A program made the translations under genes and the position numbers. This document shows, piece after piece, positions 18,113 through 27,149 of a stretch of 64,000 bases of DNA (its first letter is position 1; every line of letters starts with the position of its first letter). The stretch is from Microvirga sp052115485. Its GTDB lineage: Bacteria; Pseudomonadota; Alphaproteobacteria; Rhizobiales; Beijerinckiaceae. A model generated the notes under the pieces. That model saw only the letters and a program-made list of their open reading frames with translations. It was not told the origin of the DNA and did not search any database. The DNA lies in assembly GCF_052115485.1 (NCBI RefSeq), contig NZ_JBFRGU010000003.1, forward strand, positions 310,001 to 374,000, read 5' to 3'.

Positions 18113-19399
18113 CTATCCGAGCGTTTGCAACGCCTGCGACAGATCAGCCACCAGATCGTCTGGGTGTTCGATACCAATGGAAACACGGATCGTGGCGTCG
18201 GTGACGCCCAGCCTGTCGCGGGTTTCCTTCGGCACGCCGGAATGGGTGGTTGAGGCCGGATGGCAGGTGAGCGATTCCGTACCGCCCAAGCTGACCGCCA
18301 GCTTGAACACCTGGAGCGCATTCAGCACCTTGAACGCTTCCGCTTCTCCACCCTTCACGTCGAACGAGAAGGTCGAGCCGGGTGCTTCGCTCTGCGCCTC
18401 ATAGACTTTCTGTGCGGCTGAGTCCTTCGGCAGATAGGCGAGGTGGTGAACCTTGGTGACCTTGGGGTGCTCGCTCAGGAATTTCGCTACGATCTCTGCG
18501 TTGCGATTAGCCTCTTTCATACGCAGCGCCAGAGTTTCGAGCGAGCGGCCGATCATCCAGCAGGAATGCGGATCGAGTTGCGTGCCGATGGCCGAACGCA
18601 GCAGGCGCACGGTTTTCATTTGCTCTTTCGAACCGAGCGCGGCGCCCGCGATCAGATCCGAATGGCCGCCTACATACTTGGTCAGCGAATAAACGGAAAT
18701 ATCCGCGCCGTTGCGCAGAGGCTTTTGATAGAGCGGGCCGAGAAGCGTGTTGTCGCAGACGATGACCGGGCGGTGACCCTGCTCCTTCGCAATATCGTCG
18801 GCGACTCGCTTCATGAGCGCCACATCCACCAGCGTATTCAGCGGATTGGAGGGCGACTCGATCATGATCACGGAGACGCGGCCTTTGGCCATCGCCTCTT
18901 TCGCGGCGGCGCGAACGCTTGCCTCGTCGACGCCATCGCCGAAGCCGGCTGCCTTGATGCCGAGATTCGCCAGCGTCTTGGCAATCAATGTCTCGGTGCC
19001 GCCATAGAGCGGCTGAGAATGCAAGATCGCGTCGCCGGGCTTGGCGAAGGCGAGAATCGTCGTCGCGATGGCTGACATGCCGGAGGAAAAGAGGAGCCCG
19101 GCCTCCGCCTCTTCGAAGATTGCAAGCCGGTCCTCGACAATTTCGGCGTTCGGGTGATTGAACCGGGAATAGACCAGCCCCGCCGCTTCGCCCTTCGGCG
19201 GTTCGCGGCGGCCGGCGACGTAATCGAAGAATTCTTTGCCGTGTTCGGCACTGGTGAACACGAAGGTGGAGGTGAGGAAGACCGGCGGCTTCACGGCACC
19301 TTCCGACAAGGTCGGATCGTAGCCGTAGCCGAGCATCAACGTCTCCGGCTTCAGCTTGCGATTGCCGATGCGGTCCTTGTGGTAGCGGTCCTGCGTCAT
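18113..19399 (-). CDS. Cystathionine gamma-synthase family PLP-dependent enzyme
   Basis: 428 residues, fold type I Cys/Met-metabolism PLP enzyme. The PLP lysine is in SVYSLTKYVGGHSD. The cofactor ring-stacking region (SSGMSAIATTILAFAKPGD), substrate-binding ESPSNPLN and the C-terminal SLGGTESLTCHPASTTHS are all intact. The same motifs occur in cystathionine gamma-synthase, methionine gamma-lyase and O-acetylhomoserine sulfhydrylase, so the reaction cannot be decided here. The 50-residue N-terminal stretch with GRREPPKGEAAGLVYSRFNH suggests the methionine-gamma-lyase-like branch. ATG 19399 gives the usual length. Confidence 0.85.
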   Translation of the reverse strand: MTQDRYHKDRIGNRKLKPETLMLGYGYDPTLSEGAVKPPVFLTSTFVFTSAEHGKEFFDYVAGRREPPKGEAAGLVYSRFNHPNAEIVEDRLAIFEEAEAGLLFSSGMSAIATTILAFAKPGDAILHSQPLYGGTETLIAKTLANLGIKAAGFGDGVDEASVRAAAKEAMAKGRVSVIMIESPSNPLNTLVDVALMKRVADDIAKEQGHRPVIVCDNTLLGPLYQKPLRNGADISVYSLTKYVGGHSDLIAGAALGSKEQMKTVRLLRSAIGTQLDPHSCWMIGRSLETLALRMKEANRNAEIVAKFLSEHPKVTKVHHLAYLPKDSAAQKVYEAQSEAPGSTFSFDVKGGEAEAFKVLNALQVFKLAVSLGGTESLTCHPASTTHSGVPKETRDRLGVTDATIRVSIGIEHPDDLVADLSQALQTLG

Positions 19400-19626
19400 A
19401 ATCCTCGATCCTCAATTTTCGGTAGAGCATAGACGAGAGCGACGATTGCCCCAAGGCGTGTCATGCGCATAGGCTGCCTCATTCACAGAATGATCGCGTG
19501 GGAGCGAAGAGCGCTCCTGAAGAACGAGCAGGATGCTCTGTTCGAAAAAGCCAGCCTTCATCGCAAGGCGCGAAGGGCGCCGAACCGAGGGTGACCTGAG
19601 GCTTTGACCGTGGCAGGATGTCATTC

Positions 19627-20151
19627 ATGCTGAGACTTCTTCTCCTTCGTCACGCCAAGGCGTCTTCGCCCCAGGGCGTCCTCGATATCGATCGTCCGCT
19701 CGCAAAGCGGGGTCGGGAAGCGGCGGCGCGGATGGGCGTCTACTTGCGGAGCGAAGGTCTGATACCCGATCTTGCCCTCGTATCCCCGTCGCTGCGAACG
19801 CGCGAGACGTGGGATCTGGTTCAACCTGCGCTCGGCAAAGTCGAGGTTGAATTTCATCCAGGGCTTTACGCTGCCTACGCTTTGCAGCTTCTTGCGGTCG
19901 TGCAGCAGACGGAGCCCGAGAATTCAAGCCTTATGGTTGTATGTCACAATCCGGGTTGCGAGGAGCTTGCCACCCTGCTGGCAGGGCACGGCAAGAGGGA
20001 AGCCCAGATTCGAATGCGGCATAAATACCCGACGACGGCGTTGGCTGTCATCGATTTCGACATTGAGACGTGGGATGAAGTCGCTTTTGGCGGCGGGACT
20101 TTGGACCGTTTCGTAACCCCGCAGGACCTTGGCTTCGACGGAGACGACTAG
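19627..20151 (+). CDS. SixA-like phosphohistidine phosphatase (histidine phosphatase superfamily)
   Basis: 174 residues from ATG 19627, chosen because AGGA lies 8 bp upstream; ATG 19618 is in frame but overlaps that site. The catalytic RHG-type motif is LLLRHAKAS, the second Arg is in SPSLRTRETW, and the second His is in VVCHNPGCEELA. This matches the SixA branch, which removes phosphate from histidine phosphotransfer proteins or acts on small phospho-substrates. It is a single gene with its own upstream region. No partner phosphorelay gene is adjacent. Confidence 0.82.
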   Translation: MLRLLLLRHAKASSPQGVLDIDRPLAKRGREAAARMGVYLRSEGLIPDLALVSPSLRTRETWDLVQPALGKVEVEFHPGLYAAYALQLLAVVQQTEPENSSLMVVCHNPGCEELATLLAGHGKREAQIRMRHKYPTTALAVIDFDIETWDEVAFGGGTLDRFVTPQDLGFDGDD

Positions 20152-20374
20152 GGAAATAGGAGCGTCCAACAGCCTGCTCCAAAGCCAGAGAGGACCCAAC
20201 GATCCCCTCTGACCTTAATTACAATCGATAGAAGCTTCAGATCACGAATGACTTAGAGTGCTAGGTGATTCAGCGCATTGTGCGACACCGCACAATGTAG
20301 CCATCAGAGTTAGGCTGCCTATCTTTCGACGAGATGGCCTCGTCCTCTCCGGCGGGTGTGTGGGAAAGTGGCCG

Positions 20375-21403
20375 ATGTTGACTGAGACCCTGATGGCATT
20401 CGTGATGGCCGGAAATGCCGCTCTCAGCGGGCTCGGGCCCCATGCATCCGTACGTAGACCTGTCGAGGTCAGAGCCGAGATTGTCGAGGCGCGCTACGAG
20501 GCCGATGCGCGGCAGGTTTCCAACTGGCGGTCGCAGGCCGTCGATGCGTTGGGGCCGAGCCCGATGATCGTTTTTGCCACCTTTTTCGGTGTCGAACGCC
20601 CCGTCGTTACACGTTGCGTCAAACTCAATAACTATTGGTGCATCAAGAGCGCGCGCTGGGACGGCGAGATCGGCAAGGACGGGGAGGGCCATGTGGGGTT
20701 CGTCTCCGCTGAACGAGGCGCGGACGCCGCCGCCATGCTGCTGCGCCGGTATTACCTCGAGTTCAACCGCAAATCCGCCCTCGATATCGTGCGCCGCTGG
20801 GCACCGCCGGAGTGCGGTGCGACCGGTTTTGGCGGCATGATGCTTGCGGTCAGGGGCATCGGCAACACGCTGCGGGCACGTTATCTCGCCGCGCATCAGG
20901 TGAAGTTCACCGCTGAAGGGCCGAAGGGCGGGCGGCCGGCGGGCCGGGTCTCCATTGTCATTCCCCGCGTGAAAATTATTCCCCGTTCGGGTCCTGCCTA
21001 TGGGGTTCCGGCGATTGCTGTCGGCGTGGGCATCGTGGAGCCCTCCAAGTCGAAGCAAATCGCCCGGACACCCATGCGCAGTGTCGTCGCGCAGGCCAAG
21101 CCAACGGCCCCAGCGCCCGCGAAGGTTGCCTCGGCGACATCTTGCGCACCGGATGAGGGGAGACTTCGCAACTATGCGCAGCAGATGGTCGAGGGCCTTG
21201 GTCTCGGCCCGAACGACGATCTGAAGCTTTTCACAGCCGAGGGTGTTCCGTTGCCGAACCTGATGCCTGTCATGCTTGCCATGTCGGGCTTCGAACTCGG
21301 CATGCTGCGGGCTGATCCCGAGCTTGTCGGGGGCGCCATTGAGCGTGCCACGGCTAGGGTTTCGGCACTGCGCGGCGCATCGTTGAAGGAAGAGGGCCAT
21401 TGA
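20375..21403 (+). CDS. Conserved hypothetical alphaproteobacterial protein
   Basis: 342 residues from ATG 20375, preceded by GGGAAAG; a longer frame from 20258 adds an unconvincing leader. The N-terminus (MLTETLMAFVMAGNAALSGL) is hydrophobic and could be a weak signal or anchor. The middle contains a distinctive block (KLNNYWCIKSARWDGEIGKD, then GGMMLAVRGIGNTLRARYLA). A Pro/Ala-rich linker at about 250–285 precedes a C-terminal part (LPNLMPVMLAMSGFELG). I do not recognise a family. It lies 64 bp upstream of the YcjX/YcjF pair and may be co-transcribed with it. Confidence 0.65.
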   Translation: MLTETLMAFVMAGNAALSGLGPHASVRRPVEVRAEIVEARYEADARQVSNWRSQAVDALGPSPMIVFATFFGVERPVVTRCVKLNNYWCIKSARWDGEIGKDGEGHVGFVSAERGADAAAMLLRRYYLEFNRKSALDIVRRWAPPECGATGFGGMMLAVRGIGNTLRARYLAAHQVKFTAEGPKGGRPAGRVSIVIPRVKIIPRSGPAYGVPAIAVGVGIVEPSKSKQIARTPMRSVVAQAKPTAPAPAKVASATSCAPDEGRLRNYAQQMVEGLGLGPNDDLKLFTAEGVPLPNLMPVMLAMSGFELGMLRADPELVGGAIERATARVSALRGASLKEEGH

Positions 21404-21467
21404 GGCACGCCTTGCAGCCGGGCCGCCGGCGCCCCACCTTCAAGCTTGACTTGAGAGGTTCGCGTCC

Positions 21468-22916
21468 GTGTCCCGCATCACCAATCTCGCTTCCCGTGCC
21501 GGATCGGCCGCGCAATCGCTTTGGGAGGCCTCCGGTCAACTCGTCCAGCCCTCGATTCGCGTCGGCGTGACGGGGCTCGCGCGCTCGGGCAAGACGGTCT
21601 TCACGACCTCACTCGTTCACCACCTGACACGTGGCACGAACCTTCCCGCTTTCCGCGCCTCCGCCGAGGGGCGTCTCCGTCGCGCCTATTTGGCCCACCA
21701 GCCCGACGATGCCGTGCCGCGTTTTCCCTATGAGGAACACCTGGAGGCGCTGACCATAGCCCGGCAATGGCCGCGTTCCACCAACCGGATCAGCGAATTG
21801 CGGGTCGATCTGGAATACGAACGCAAGGCGGGCTGGCGCTCGGGTCCCGCGTCGCTGGCTCTCGATATCGTCGATTATCCCGGCGAGTGGCTGCTTGATC
21901 TCGCGCTTATCGAGACCTCTTATGCGGAATGGTCGCACCGCACCCTGGAAGCAAGTCGAAGACCGGGGAGAGCCGAGCTTGCGGCCCCTTGGCATGCGAG
22001 CCTGAAGAACCTCGATCCGTTCGGTCCGCCAGATGAAATCCTCGCCGCAAAGGCAAGCGAGGATTTCAAGGCGTATCTGACAATTCTGAGGTCTGGCTCG
22101 GAATCGGTGGCGACGACCCCGCCGGGACGCTTCCTCATGCCCGGTGATCTCGAAGGTTCGCCCGCGCTGACCTTCGCGCCCCTCGATCTGCCGGCCGGTC
22201 GGGCCATCCCGCCGGGGAGTTTCGCCGCGCTGATGGAGCGGCGCTATGAGGCTTATAAGACTCACGTGGTGAAGCCGTTTTTCCGCAACCACTTTCAGCG
22301 CATCGACCGCCAGATCGTTCTCGTGGACGTGCTCGCCGCCATCGATGCTGGTCCCGTCGCTCTCGCGGAACTGGAAGAAGCGCTCGATCAGGTGCTCATC
22401 GCGTTTCGGACAGGGCGGAACACCCTTCTGTCCCGCCTGTTTTCTCCCCGGGCCGACCGGGTGCTCTTTGCCGCCACGAAGGCGGATCATATCCACCACA
22501 CCGATCATGACCGGCTCGAGGCGATCCTGCGCCTTCTCGTGAACCGCGCAGCGCGGCGGACCGAGGCGGCGGGCGCACGGGTCGGCACGGTAGCGCTGGC
22601 CTCCGTTCGCGCCACCCGTGAGACGACTGTCCGCGAAGGCCGGGAGGCCCTGAAGGCTGTCGCAGGAACGCCCGAGGCGAGTGAGATCGTCGATGGCGAG
22701 GTTTTCGACGGGGAAACCGAAGCGGCGGTCTTTCCGGGCGAATTGCCAGAGGTGGCAGAGGCTGTGTTTCAGGGCGAAATTCCGCCCGGCTCCTTCCGCT
22801 TCCCAAGGTTCAGACCGCCGAAACTGCCGGTCGATGCGGCGGGTCGCATGGCCAAGATGCCGCATATCCGCCTCGACCGTGCACTCGAATTTCTGCTGGG
22901 GGACCGCCTCACATGA
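21468..22916 (+). CDS. YcjX family GTP-binding protein
   Basis: 482 residues. It starts with GTG at 21468, supported by GAGAGG 8 bp upstream. The P-loop is VGVTGLARSGKTVFTTSLVHHL, and the YcjX-typical DIVDYPGEWLLDL acts as Walker B. The family binds GTP and is usually paired with the membrane protein YcjF; both are stress-associated, with no firm biochemical role. Its TGA overlaps the ATG of the next gene (ATGA), a clear sign of coupling. Known as DUF463 or YcjX-like. Confidence 0.88.
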   Translation: MSRITNLASRAGSAAQSLWEASGQLVQPSIRVGVTGLARSGKTVFTTSLVHHLTRGTNLPAFRASAEGRLRRAYLAHQPDDAVPRFPYEEHLEALTIARQWPRSTNRISELRVDLEYERKAGWRSGPASLALDIVDYPGEWLLDLALIETSYAEWSHRTLEASRRPGRAELAAPWHASLKNLDPFGPPDEILAAKASEDFKAYLTILRSGSESVATTPPGRFLMPGDLEGSPALTFAPLDLPAGRAIPPGSFAALMERRYEAYKTHVVKPFFRNHFQRIDRQIVLVDVLAAIDAGPVALAELEEALDQVLIAFRTGRNTLLSRLFSPRADRVLFAATKADHIHHTDHDRLEAILRLLVNRAARRTEAAGARVGTVALASVRATRETTVREGREALKAVAGTPEASEIVDGEVFDGETEAAVFPGELPEVAEAVFQGEIPPGSFRFPRFRPPKLPVDAAGRMAKMPHIRLDRALEFLLGDRLT

Positions 22917-23908
22917 CCCGCCGACCCCGCGCTTTCCGTCTCGACGCCCCGGATGTGGCGAGCGGCTCCATCGAGGTGGTGGACGAGCCTTTTGACGCTA
23001 TTGAAGCGGCGGACGGAGTCGTCGTCCCCATGGGCGAGAAACGCCGGGCCCCTTGGGTCGGCATTCTGGTCTCGGCCCTTTCCGGTCTGCTCATGCTCGG
23101 TCTCGGCCTGGGGATCGAGAAGCTGATCGCCGATCTTTATGTCATCGCGCCATGGTTGGGGTGGGTCGCGCTTGGGCTGACTCTGCTCGCCGCGCTCGCC
23201 TTCCTCGCCATCGTCGGCAGAGAGGCCGCCGGGATCTGGCGCGAAAAGAAGATCGAAAGATTGCGGGAAGCGGCACTGGATGCGCTCTCCGTCAAGGACC
23301 ATCAGGCCGCTAAGACCATCGTCGCGGACCTCGTCGCTCTCTACGATACCCGTGCGAGCGCCGCACAGGGCAGGGCGAGGCTCAGGAATCTCGACGACGA
23401 GATTATCGACGCCGACGACCGCCTCGCCATCGCCGAGCGCGAACTTCTCTCCCCCCTTGATGCCCAGGCCAAACGCGCCATTGCGGCGGCAGCGAAACAG
23501 GTTTCGCTCGTTACGGCGGTCAGTCCGCGGGCCATCGTGGATGTCGCTTTCGTGATTTTCGCTGCCGTGCGGCTTCTGCGGACGCTTGCGCGCATTTACG
23601 GCGGGCGGCCGGGCCTGTTCGGCTTCCTGAGACTCGCCAAGGCCGCCTTCAATCACCTCGCCGTCACAGGCGGCATGGCGGTCGGCGATAGTCTCATGCA
23701 GCAGGTTCTGGGCCTCGGGCTTGCGGCCCGCATTTCCGCGAAACTGGGGGAGGGCGTCTTGAACGGGCTCATGACCGCGCGGTTCGGCCTCGCGGCTATC
23801 GCGGTCTGTCGTCCTTTGCCTTTCATCCGCGAAGACACACCCAGGATCGGGGATGTGGCGGGCGAATTGGTGAGCCGGGCCGAGGCGGCTGCTACTCCCC
23901 AAGGTTGA
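22913..23908 (+). CDS. YcjF/TIGR01620 family membrane protein
   Basis: 331 residues; starts 4 bp inside the end of the YcjX gene. Two adjacent membrane helices lie at about 45–65 (ILVSALSGLLMLGLGLGIEK) and 80–105 (WVALGLTLLAALAFLAIVG). The C-terminal part is the DUF697 region (VSPRAIVDVAFVIFAAVRLL, then LGLGLAARISAKLGEGVLNG). Pairing with YcjX is conserved across Proteobacteria. Function is unknown beyond membrane association and stress links; the ortholog order here is standard. Confidence 0.87.
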   Translation: MTRRPRAFRLDAPDVASGSIEVVDEPFDAIEAADGVVVPMGEKRRAPWVGILVSALSGLLMLGLGLGIEKLIADLYVIAPWLGWVALGLTLLAALAFLAIVGREAAGIWREKKIERLREAALDALSVKDHQAAKTIVADLVALYDTRASAAQGRARLRNLDDEIIDADDRLAIAERELLSPLDAQAKRAIAAAAKQVSLVTAVSPRAIVDVAFVIFAAVRLLRTLARIYGGRPGLFGFLRLAKAAFNHLAVTGGMAVGDSLMQQVLGLGLAARISAKLGEGVLNGLMTARFGLAAIAVCRPLPFIREDTPRIGDVAGELVSRAEAAATPQG

Positions 23909-23992
23909 CGTAAGCATCGCCTTACCCCACAACAGCGGCCCGTCAGGCGCGGACGAGAGCGCCGTTCGCCGCTCGATCACGCTCCCGCCTCG

Positions 23993-25366
23993 ATGCTTTT
24001 CAACTCATTCATTTTCCTTTTCGCCTTCCTTCCGGTCGCGCTTCTGACGCACTGGCTGGTCGAGCGTTTTCGCCCCGAATGGCGGTTGCCGCTGCTGGTC
24101 GGCCTTTCCTTCGTCTTCTACGGCTATTGGGATTGGCGTTTCGTGCCGCTTCTCCTGGCCTCGATTCTGGTCAACTGGTTGATCGCGCAGGCTTTTTTGA
24201 AGTCGAAGCGCGGAGGGCTGGTGACCATCGCCATCGTGGTCAATCTGGCCGTTCTGGCGATTTTCAAATACTTCAATTTCTTCGCCGATCTGGCGAGCCT
24301 GATCCCTGGCCTTCACGCGCCGAAATACGATATCGCCCTGCCGCTTGGCATCTCGTTCTTCACCTTCCACCACATCATGTACCTGACGGATCTGCGGGCC
24401 GGGAAAGCGCCCCGCTACGATCTCGTCCGCTACGCACTCTACATCGCCTTCTTTCCGCAGGTTCTCGCCGGCCCTCTGGTGCGCTGGAGCGAGATCATGC
24501 ACCAGCTCGACGAGCGGCCCTATCAGCGTCATGACGCCGCCGAGCGGTTTGCGCGTGGTCTGCTGCTCCTCGTGGCGGGTTTGGCGAAGAAGGTTTTCAT
24601 CGGCGATCAGCTTGCCGAGTATGCCAACCCGATCTTCCAGGCCGCCGATGCCGGCAAGGCCGTGACCATGATCGAGGCGTGGCAGGCGACCCTCGGCTTC
24701 ACCTTCCAGATCTATTTCGATTTTTCCGGCTATACGGACATGGCGCTCGGCCTCGCGCTCCTGTTCGGCATCGTGCTGCCGCAGAACTTCGATGTGCCGT
24801 ATCGCTCGGTCTCGCTGCAGGATTTCTGGAGGCGCTGGCACATGACCCTGTCGCGGTTCCTGCGCGACTATCTCTACATCGCCCTTGGCGGAAACCGGCG
24901 TGGTCTCGTTCTTCAGCTTGCGGCACTTTTTGCGACCATGGCTTTGGGCGGTTTGTGGCACGGGGCAGGGCTGACCTTCGTCGCCTGGGGCGCGGCGCAT
25001 GGTCTTGGCCTTTGCGTCGGGGTGCTCTGGCGCAAGGCCGGGCTGTCGATGCCGAACCTTGTGGGTTGGGCGCTGACCTTCGTGTTCGTCATGCTGACCT
25101 GGGTGCTCTTCCGCGCCACGACTTTCGAAGGAGCTCTGCGGATCTATGAGGGCCTTTTCGGCCTCGGTGCGGTCGGTGCGAGCTTCAAATGGCGGGCGAT
25201 CGCTCTAGCGGCGGCTGTGGCGACGATCGGGCCAACAGCGTGGGCGCTTATTCATAAACTGCCACCGAGGCGCTGGATCGCGGTTTCTTTCGCGATCCTC
25301 TTCGTGATCGTCCTGTTCAAAATTGGCGATGATGCAAACTATGAATTCATCTATTTCCAGTTCTGA
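23993..25366 (+). CDS. MBOAT family O-acyltransferase (AlgI-like)
   Basis: 457 residues with about eleven membrane helices, normal for AlgI/DltB-type enzymes that transfer acyl groups to envelope polymers. Hallmarks: the early FYGYWDWRFVPLLLASILVN, the FQIYFDFSGYTDMA motif, the conserved block NFDVPYRSVSLQDFWRRWHM, and the active-site histidine in GGLWHGAGLTFVAWGAAHG. The acceptor polymer is not identifiable. The following gene overlaps its 3' end and encodes the usual periplasmic partner, so the two likely act together on an exopolysaccharide or other surface glycan. Confidence 0.88.
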   Translation: MLFNSFIFLFAFLPVALLTHWLVERFRPEWRLPLLVGLSFVFYGYWDWRFVPLLLASILVNWLIAQAFLKSKRGGLVTIAIVVNLAVLAIFKYFNFFADLASLIPGLHAPKYDIALPLGISFFTFHHIMYLTDLRAGKAPRYDLVRYALYIAFFPQVLAGPLVRWSEIMHQLDERPYQRHDAAERFARGLLLLVAGLAKKVFIGDQLAEYANPIFQAADAGKAVTMIEAWQATLGFTFQIYFDFSGYTDMALGLALLFGIVLPQNFDVPYRSVSLQDFWRRWHMTLSRFLRDYLYIALGGNRRGLVLQLAALFATMALGGLWHGAGLTFVAWGAAHGLGLCVGVLWRKAGLSMPNLVGWALTFVFVMLTWVLFRATTFEGALRIYEGLFGLGAVGASFKWRAIALAAAVATIGPTAWALIHKLPPRRWIAVSFAILFVIVLFKIGDDANYEFIYFQF

Positions 25367-26369
25367 CGCGGGACATTGGCGGCGGTTCGTCCGCACGTTT
25401 GTCGCCACCGCCATTGTGGTTCTCTGCGGCATCGTTGCCGTCGCTTACGCTGTCGATCCGTACGATACGGGGCGGTCGTCTCTGTTCGCCAAAGCAGGCG
25501 TGCGCCCGCAAGGCCCTCGCACCGCCGCCCCAAGCCGAGGCCGTGACCAGGCCTTCGACGCGGCGATCATCGGGAATTCCCATATCCAGCTTCTTTCGCC
25601 GGAGCGGCTGAAGGAGACGACGGGTCTCGATTTCGTTCAACTGTCCGTTCCAGCCTCCGGGCCGAAGGAGCAGTTCGTCATCATCGACTGGTTTCTCCGG
25701 CACCGTCAGGAGCCCGCCAAAGCCCTCGTGATCAGCGCGGACGAGAGCTGGTGCGGGCAGGATCCGGCGATGCCGAACACAAAGCCGTTCCCGTTCTGGC
25801 TCTTCAGCGCGAATGCCTTCGACTACGCCAAGGGCCTGGTCCGCTACGACATTCTCGAAGAGGTGCCCCGTCGTCTTGGATACGTCTTCGGCGCCAAGGC
25901 TGAACGCGCCCGCCAGGATGGGTACTGGAATTACGAGCCGAATTATCTCGACCTCGGCTATGCGACGGATCCCATTCTGCGGAAGCGGCTGGAGAACCGT
26001 CCCGAAGTCGACAAGGACATGCTGCCCTCCGATCCGGTGAAGGGAAAAAGGGCGTTCCCGGTGGCAACCAAACTACAAGAGGTCGTCTCTGGCATGTCGA
26101 CGGATCTCGCTGTCGTTCTTGTCTTCCCGCCGAACTACAAGAATTACCTGCCGCCGCCCAAAACGATCAGGGCCTATACCGATCAGGCCTGCAAAGCGGC
26201 TTTACGGGCGGCCATCGAAGGGCATCCAAAGTCGACCGTGATCGATTGGCGGGTCGATCGGGACGAGAACAGGGATCCGAATCTCTATTTCGACCTGACC
26301 CATTATCGCCTGCCCATCGCCCAGAAGGTCGAGGCGGATGTGGCGGCGGCTCTACAGCGCCTGCGTTAG
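25329..26369 (+). CDS. SGNH/AlgJ-like partner protein of the MBOAT acyltransferase
   Basis: 346 residues if started at ATG 25329; ATG 25341 is an alternative and both overlap the MBOAT stop. One membrane anchor near residues 18–45 (FVATAIVVLCGIVAVAYAVD) places the rest in the periplasm. AIIGNSHIQLLSPERL contains a GNSH block resembling the SGNH-hydrolase block I of AlgJ/AlgX/DltD-type partners (GxSx with Ser then His), and FDLTHYRLPIAQKV near the end supplies the expected D-x2-H catalytic pair. By analogy it would hand acyl groups from the MBOAT protein to the polymer. Recognition is from motif pattern and context only. Confidence 0.7.
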   Translation: MMQTMNSSISSSDAGHWRRFVRTFVATAIVVLCGIVAVAYAVDPYDTGRSSLFAKAGVRPQGPRTAAPSRGRDQAFDAAIIGNSHIQLLSPERLKETTGLDFVQLSVPASGPKEQFVIIDWFLRHRQEPAKALVISADESWCGQDPAMPNTKPFPFWLFSANAFDYAKGLVRYDILEEVPRRLGYVFGAKAERARQDGYWNYEPNYLDLGYATDPILRKRLENRPEVDKDMLPSDPVKGKRAFPVATKLQEVVSGMSTDLAVVLVFPPNYKNYLPPPKTIRAYTDQACKAALRAAIEGHPKSTVIDWRVDRDENRDPNLYFDLTHYRLPIAQKVEADVAAALQRLR

Positions 26370-26551
26370 AGATCAGGCTCTAGGAATTTGGGTGCGGCAA
26401 ATCGTTCTTTGGTCGGAGTTGAGCCGTTTCTGCCCCGAAAATAAGCAAAACAACATATCGAATTGGTTGAATGGGTGACACGGAACGCGTTGTCGTCGGC
26501 CCTCCCGCCATATATAGGGGCCGCACAGTTCACGGGGATTGAACGGCCCAT

Positions 26552-26971
26552 ATGACGAACACCGTAATAGATGAGGGTTATCGTCCGACCGATGACGAGC
26601 CCTTCATGAATGAGCGGCAACGGGAATATTTCCGGCGCAAGTTGATCCGGTGGAAAGGGGATATCCTGCGGGAAGCGCAGGAAACCCTTGCTGCCCTTCA
26701 GAGCGAAAGCGAGAACCATCCAGATCTAGCCGACAGGGCTTCATCCGAGACGGATCGCGCCATCGAACTTCGCGCCCGGGACCGCCAGCGCAAGCTGATC
26801 GCCAAGATCGACGCGGCCATGGCCCGAATCGACGATGGTTCCTACGGGTATTGCGAGGAGACGGGCGAACCGATCTCCCTCAAACGCCTGGAAGCCCGGC
26901 CGATTGCCACTTTGTCCTTGGAGGCTCAAGAGCGCCACGAGCGCAACGAGCGAGTCCACCGGGACGATTAA
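26552..26971 (+). CDS. dksA: DksA/TraR family RNA polymerase-binding protein, one-cysteine type
   Basis: 139 residues with the two-helix coiled coil (residues about 20–85) and a globular head. Where E. coli DksA has a four-cysteine zinc finger, this protein has YGYCEETGEPISLKRLEARP with a single Cys. One-Cys DksA proteins that do not need zinc are established in alphaproteobacteria (for example Rhodobacter), so this is a natural variant, not damage. It would act with ppGpp at the RNA polymerase secondary channel. A TATATA box lies about 40 bp upstream of the ATG. A dispersed repeat starts 10 bp after the stop. Confidence 0.9.
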   Translation: MTNTVIDEGYRPTDDEPFMNERQREYFRRKLIRWKGDILREAQETLAALQSESENHPDLADRASSETDRAIELRARDRQRKLIAKIDAAMARIDDGSYGYCEETGEPISLKRLEARPIATLSLEAQERHERNERVHRDD

Positions 26972-26981
26972 AGTCGGTACT

Positions 26982-27086
26982 AGAGTTTGATCGGTTCAGA
27001 TTGAAACAGGATCAAACTCTCGATTCTTTATGATGCCGTATGATCCGGGCGAACAACCGGTTTTCACTTTGTTCTGATCATGCTCT
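26982..27086. repeat. Dispersed intergenic repeat, full copy (105 bp)
   Basis: Near-identical to 15269–15372, including the AGAGTTTGATC/GATCAAACTCT hairpin and the ATCATGCTCT end. It sits between the convergent dksA and FliO-like genes, just before a bidirectional terminator hairpin. Confidence 0.85.
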
Positions 27087-27098
27087 ATCTTAAAAACG

Positions 27099-27128
27099 AA
27101 AAGGGCTCCGTCACCGGAGCCCTTTTTA
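27099..27128. terminator. Bidirectional intrinsic terminator
   Basis: GGGCTCCG (27103–27110) pairs with CGGAGCCC (27115–27122) around a four-base loop. A-rich sequence precedes it and TTTTTATTT follows, so it can end transcripts from both the plus-strand dksA and the minus-strand FliO-like gene. Confidence 0.85.
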
Positions 27129-27149
27129 TTTGCATGTTTCGATACCGGA

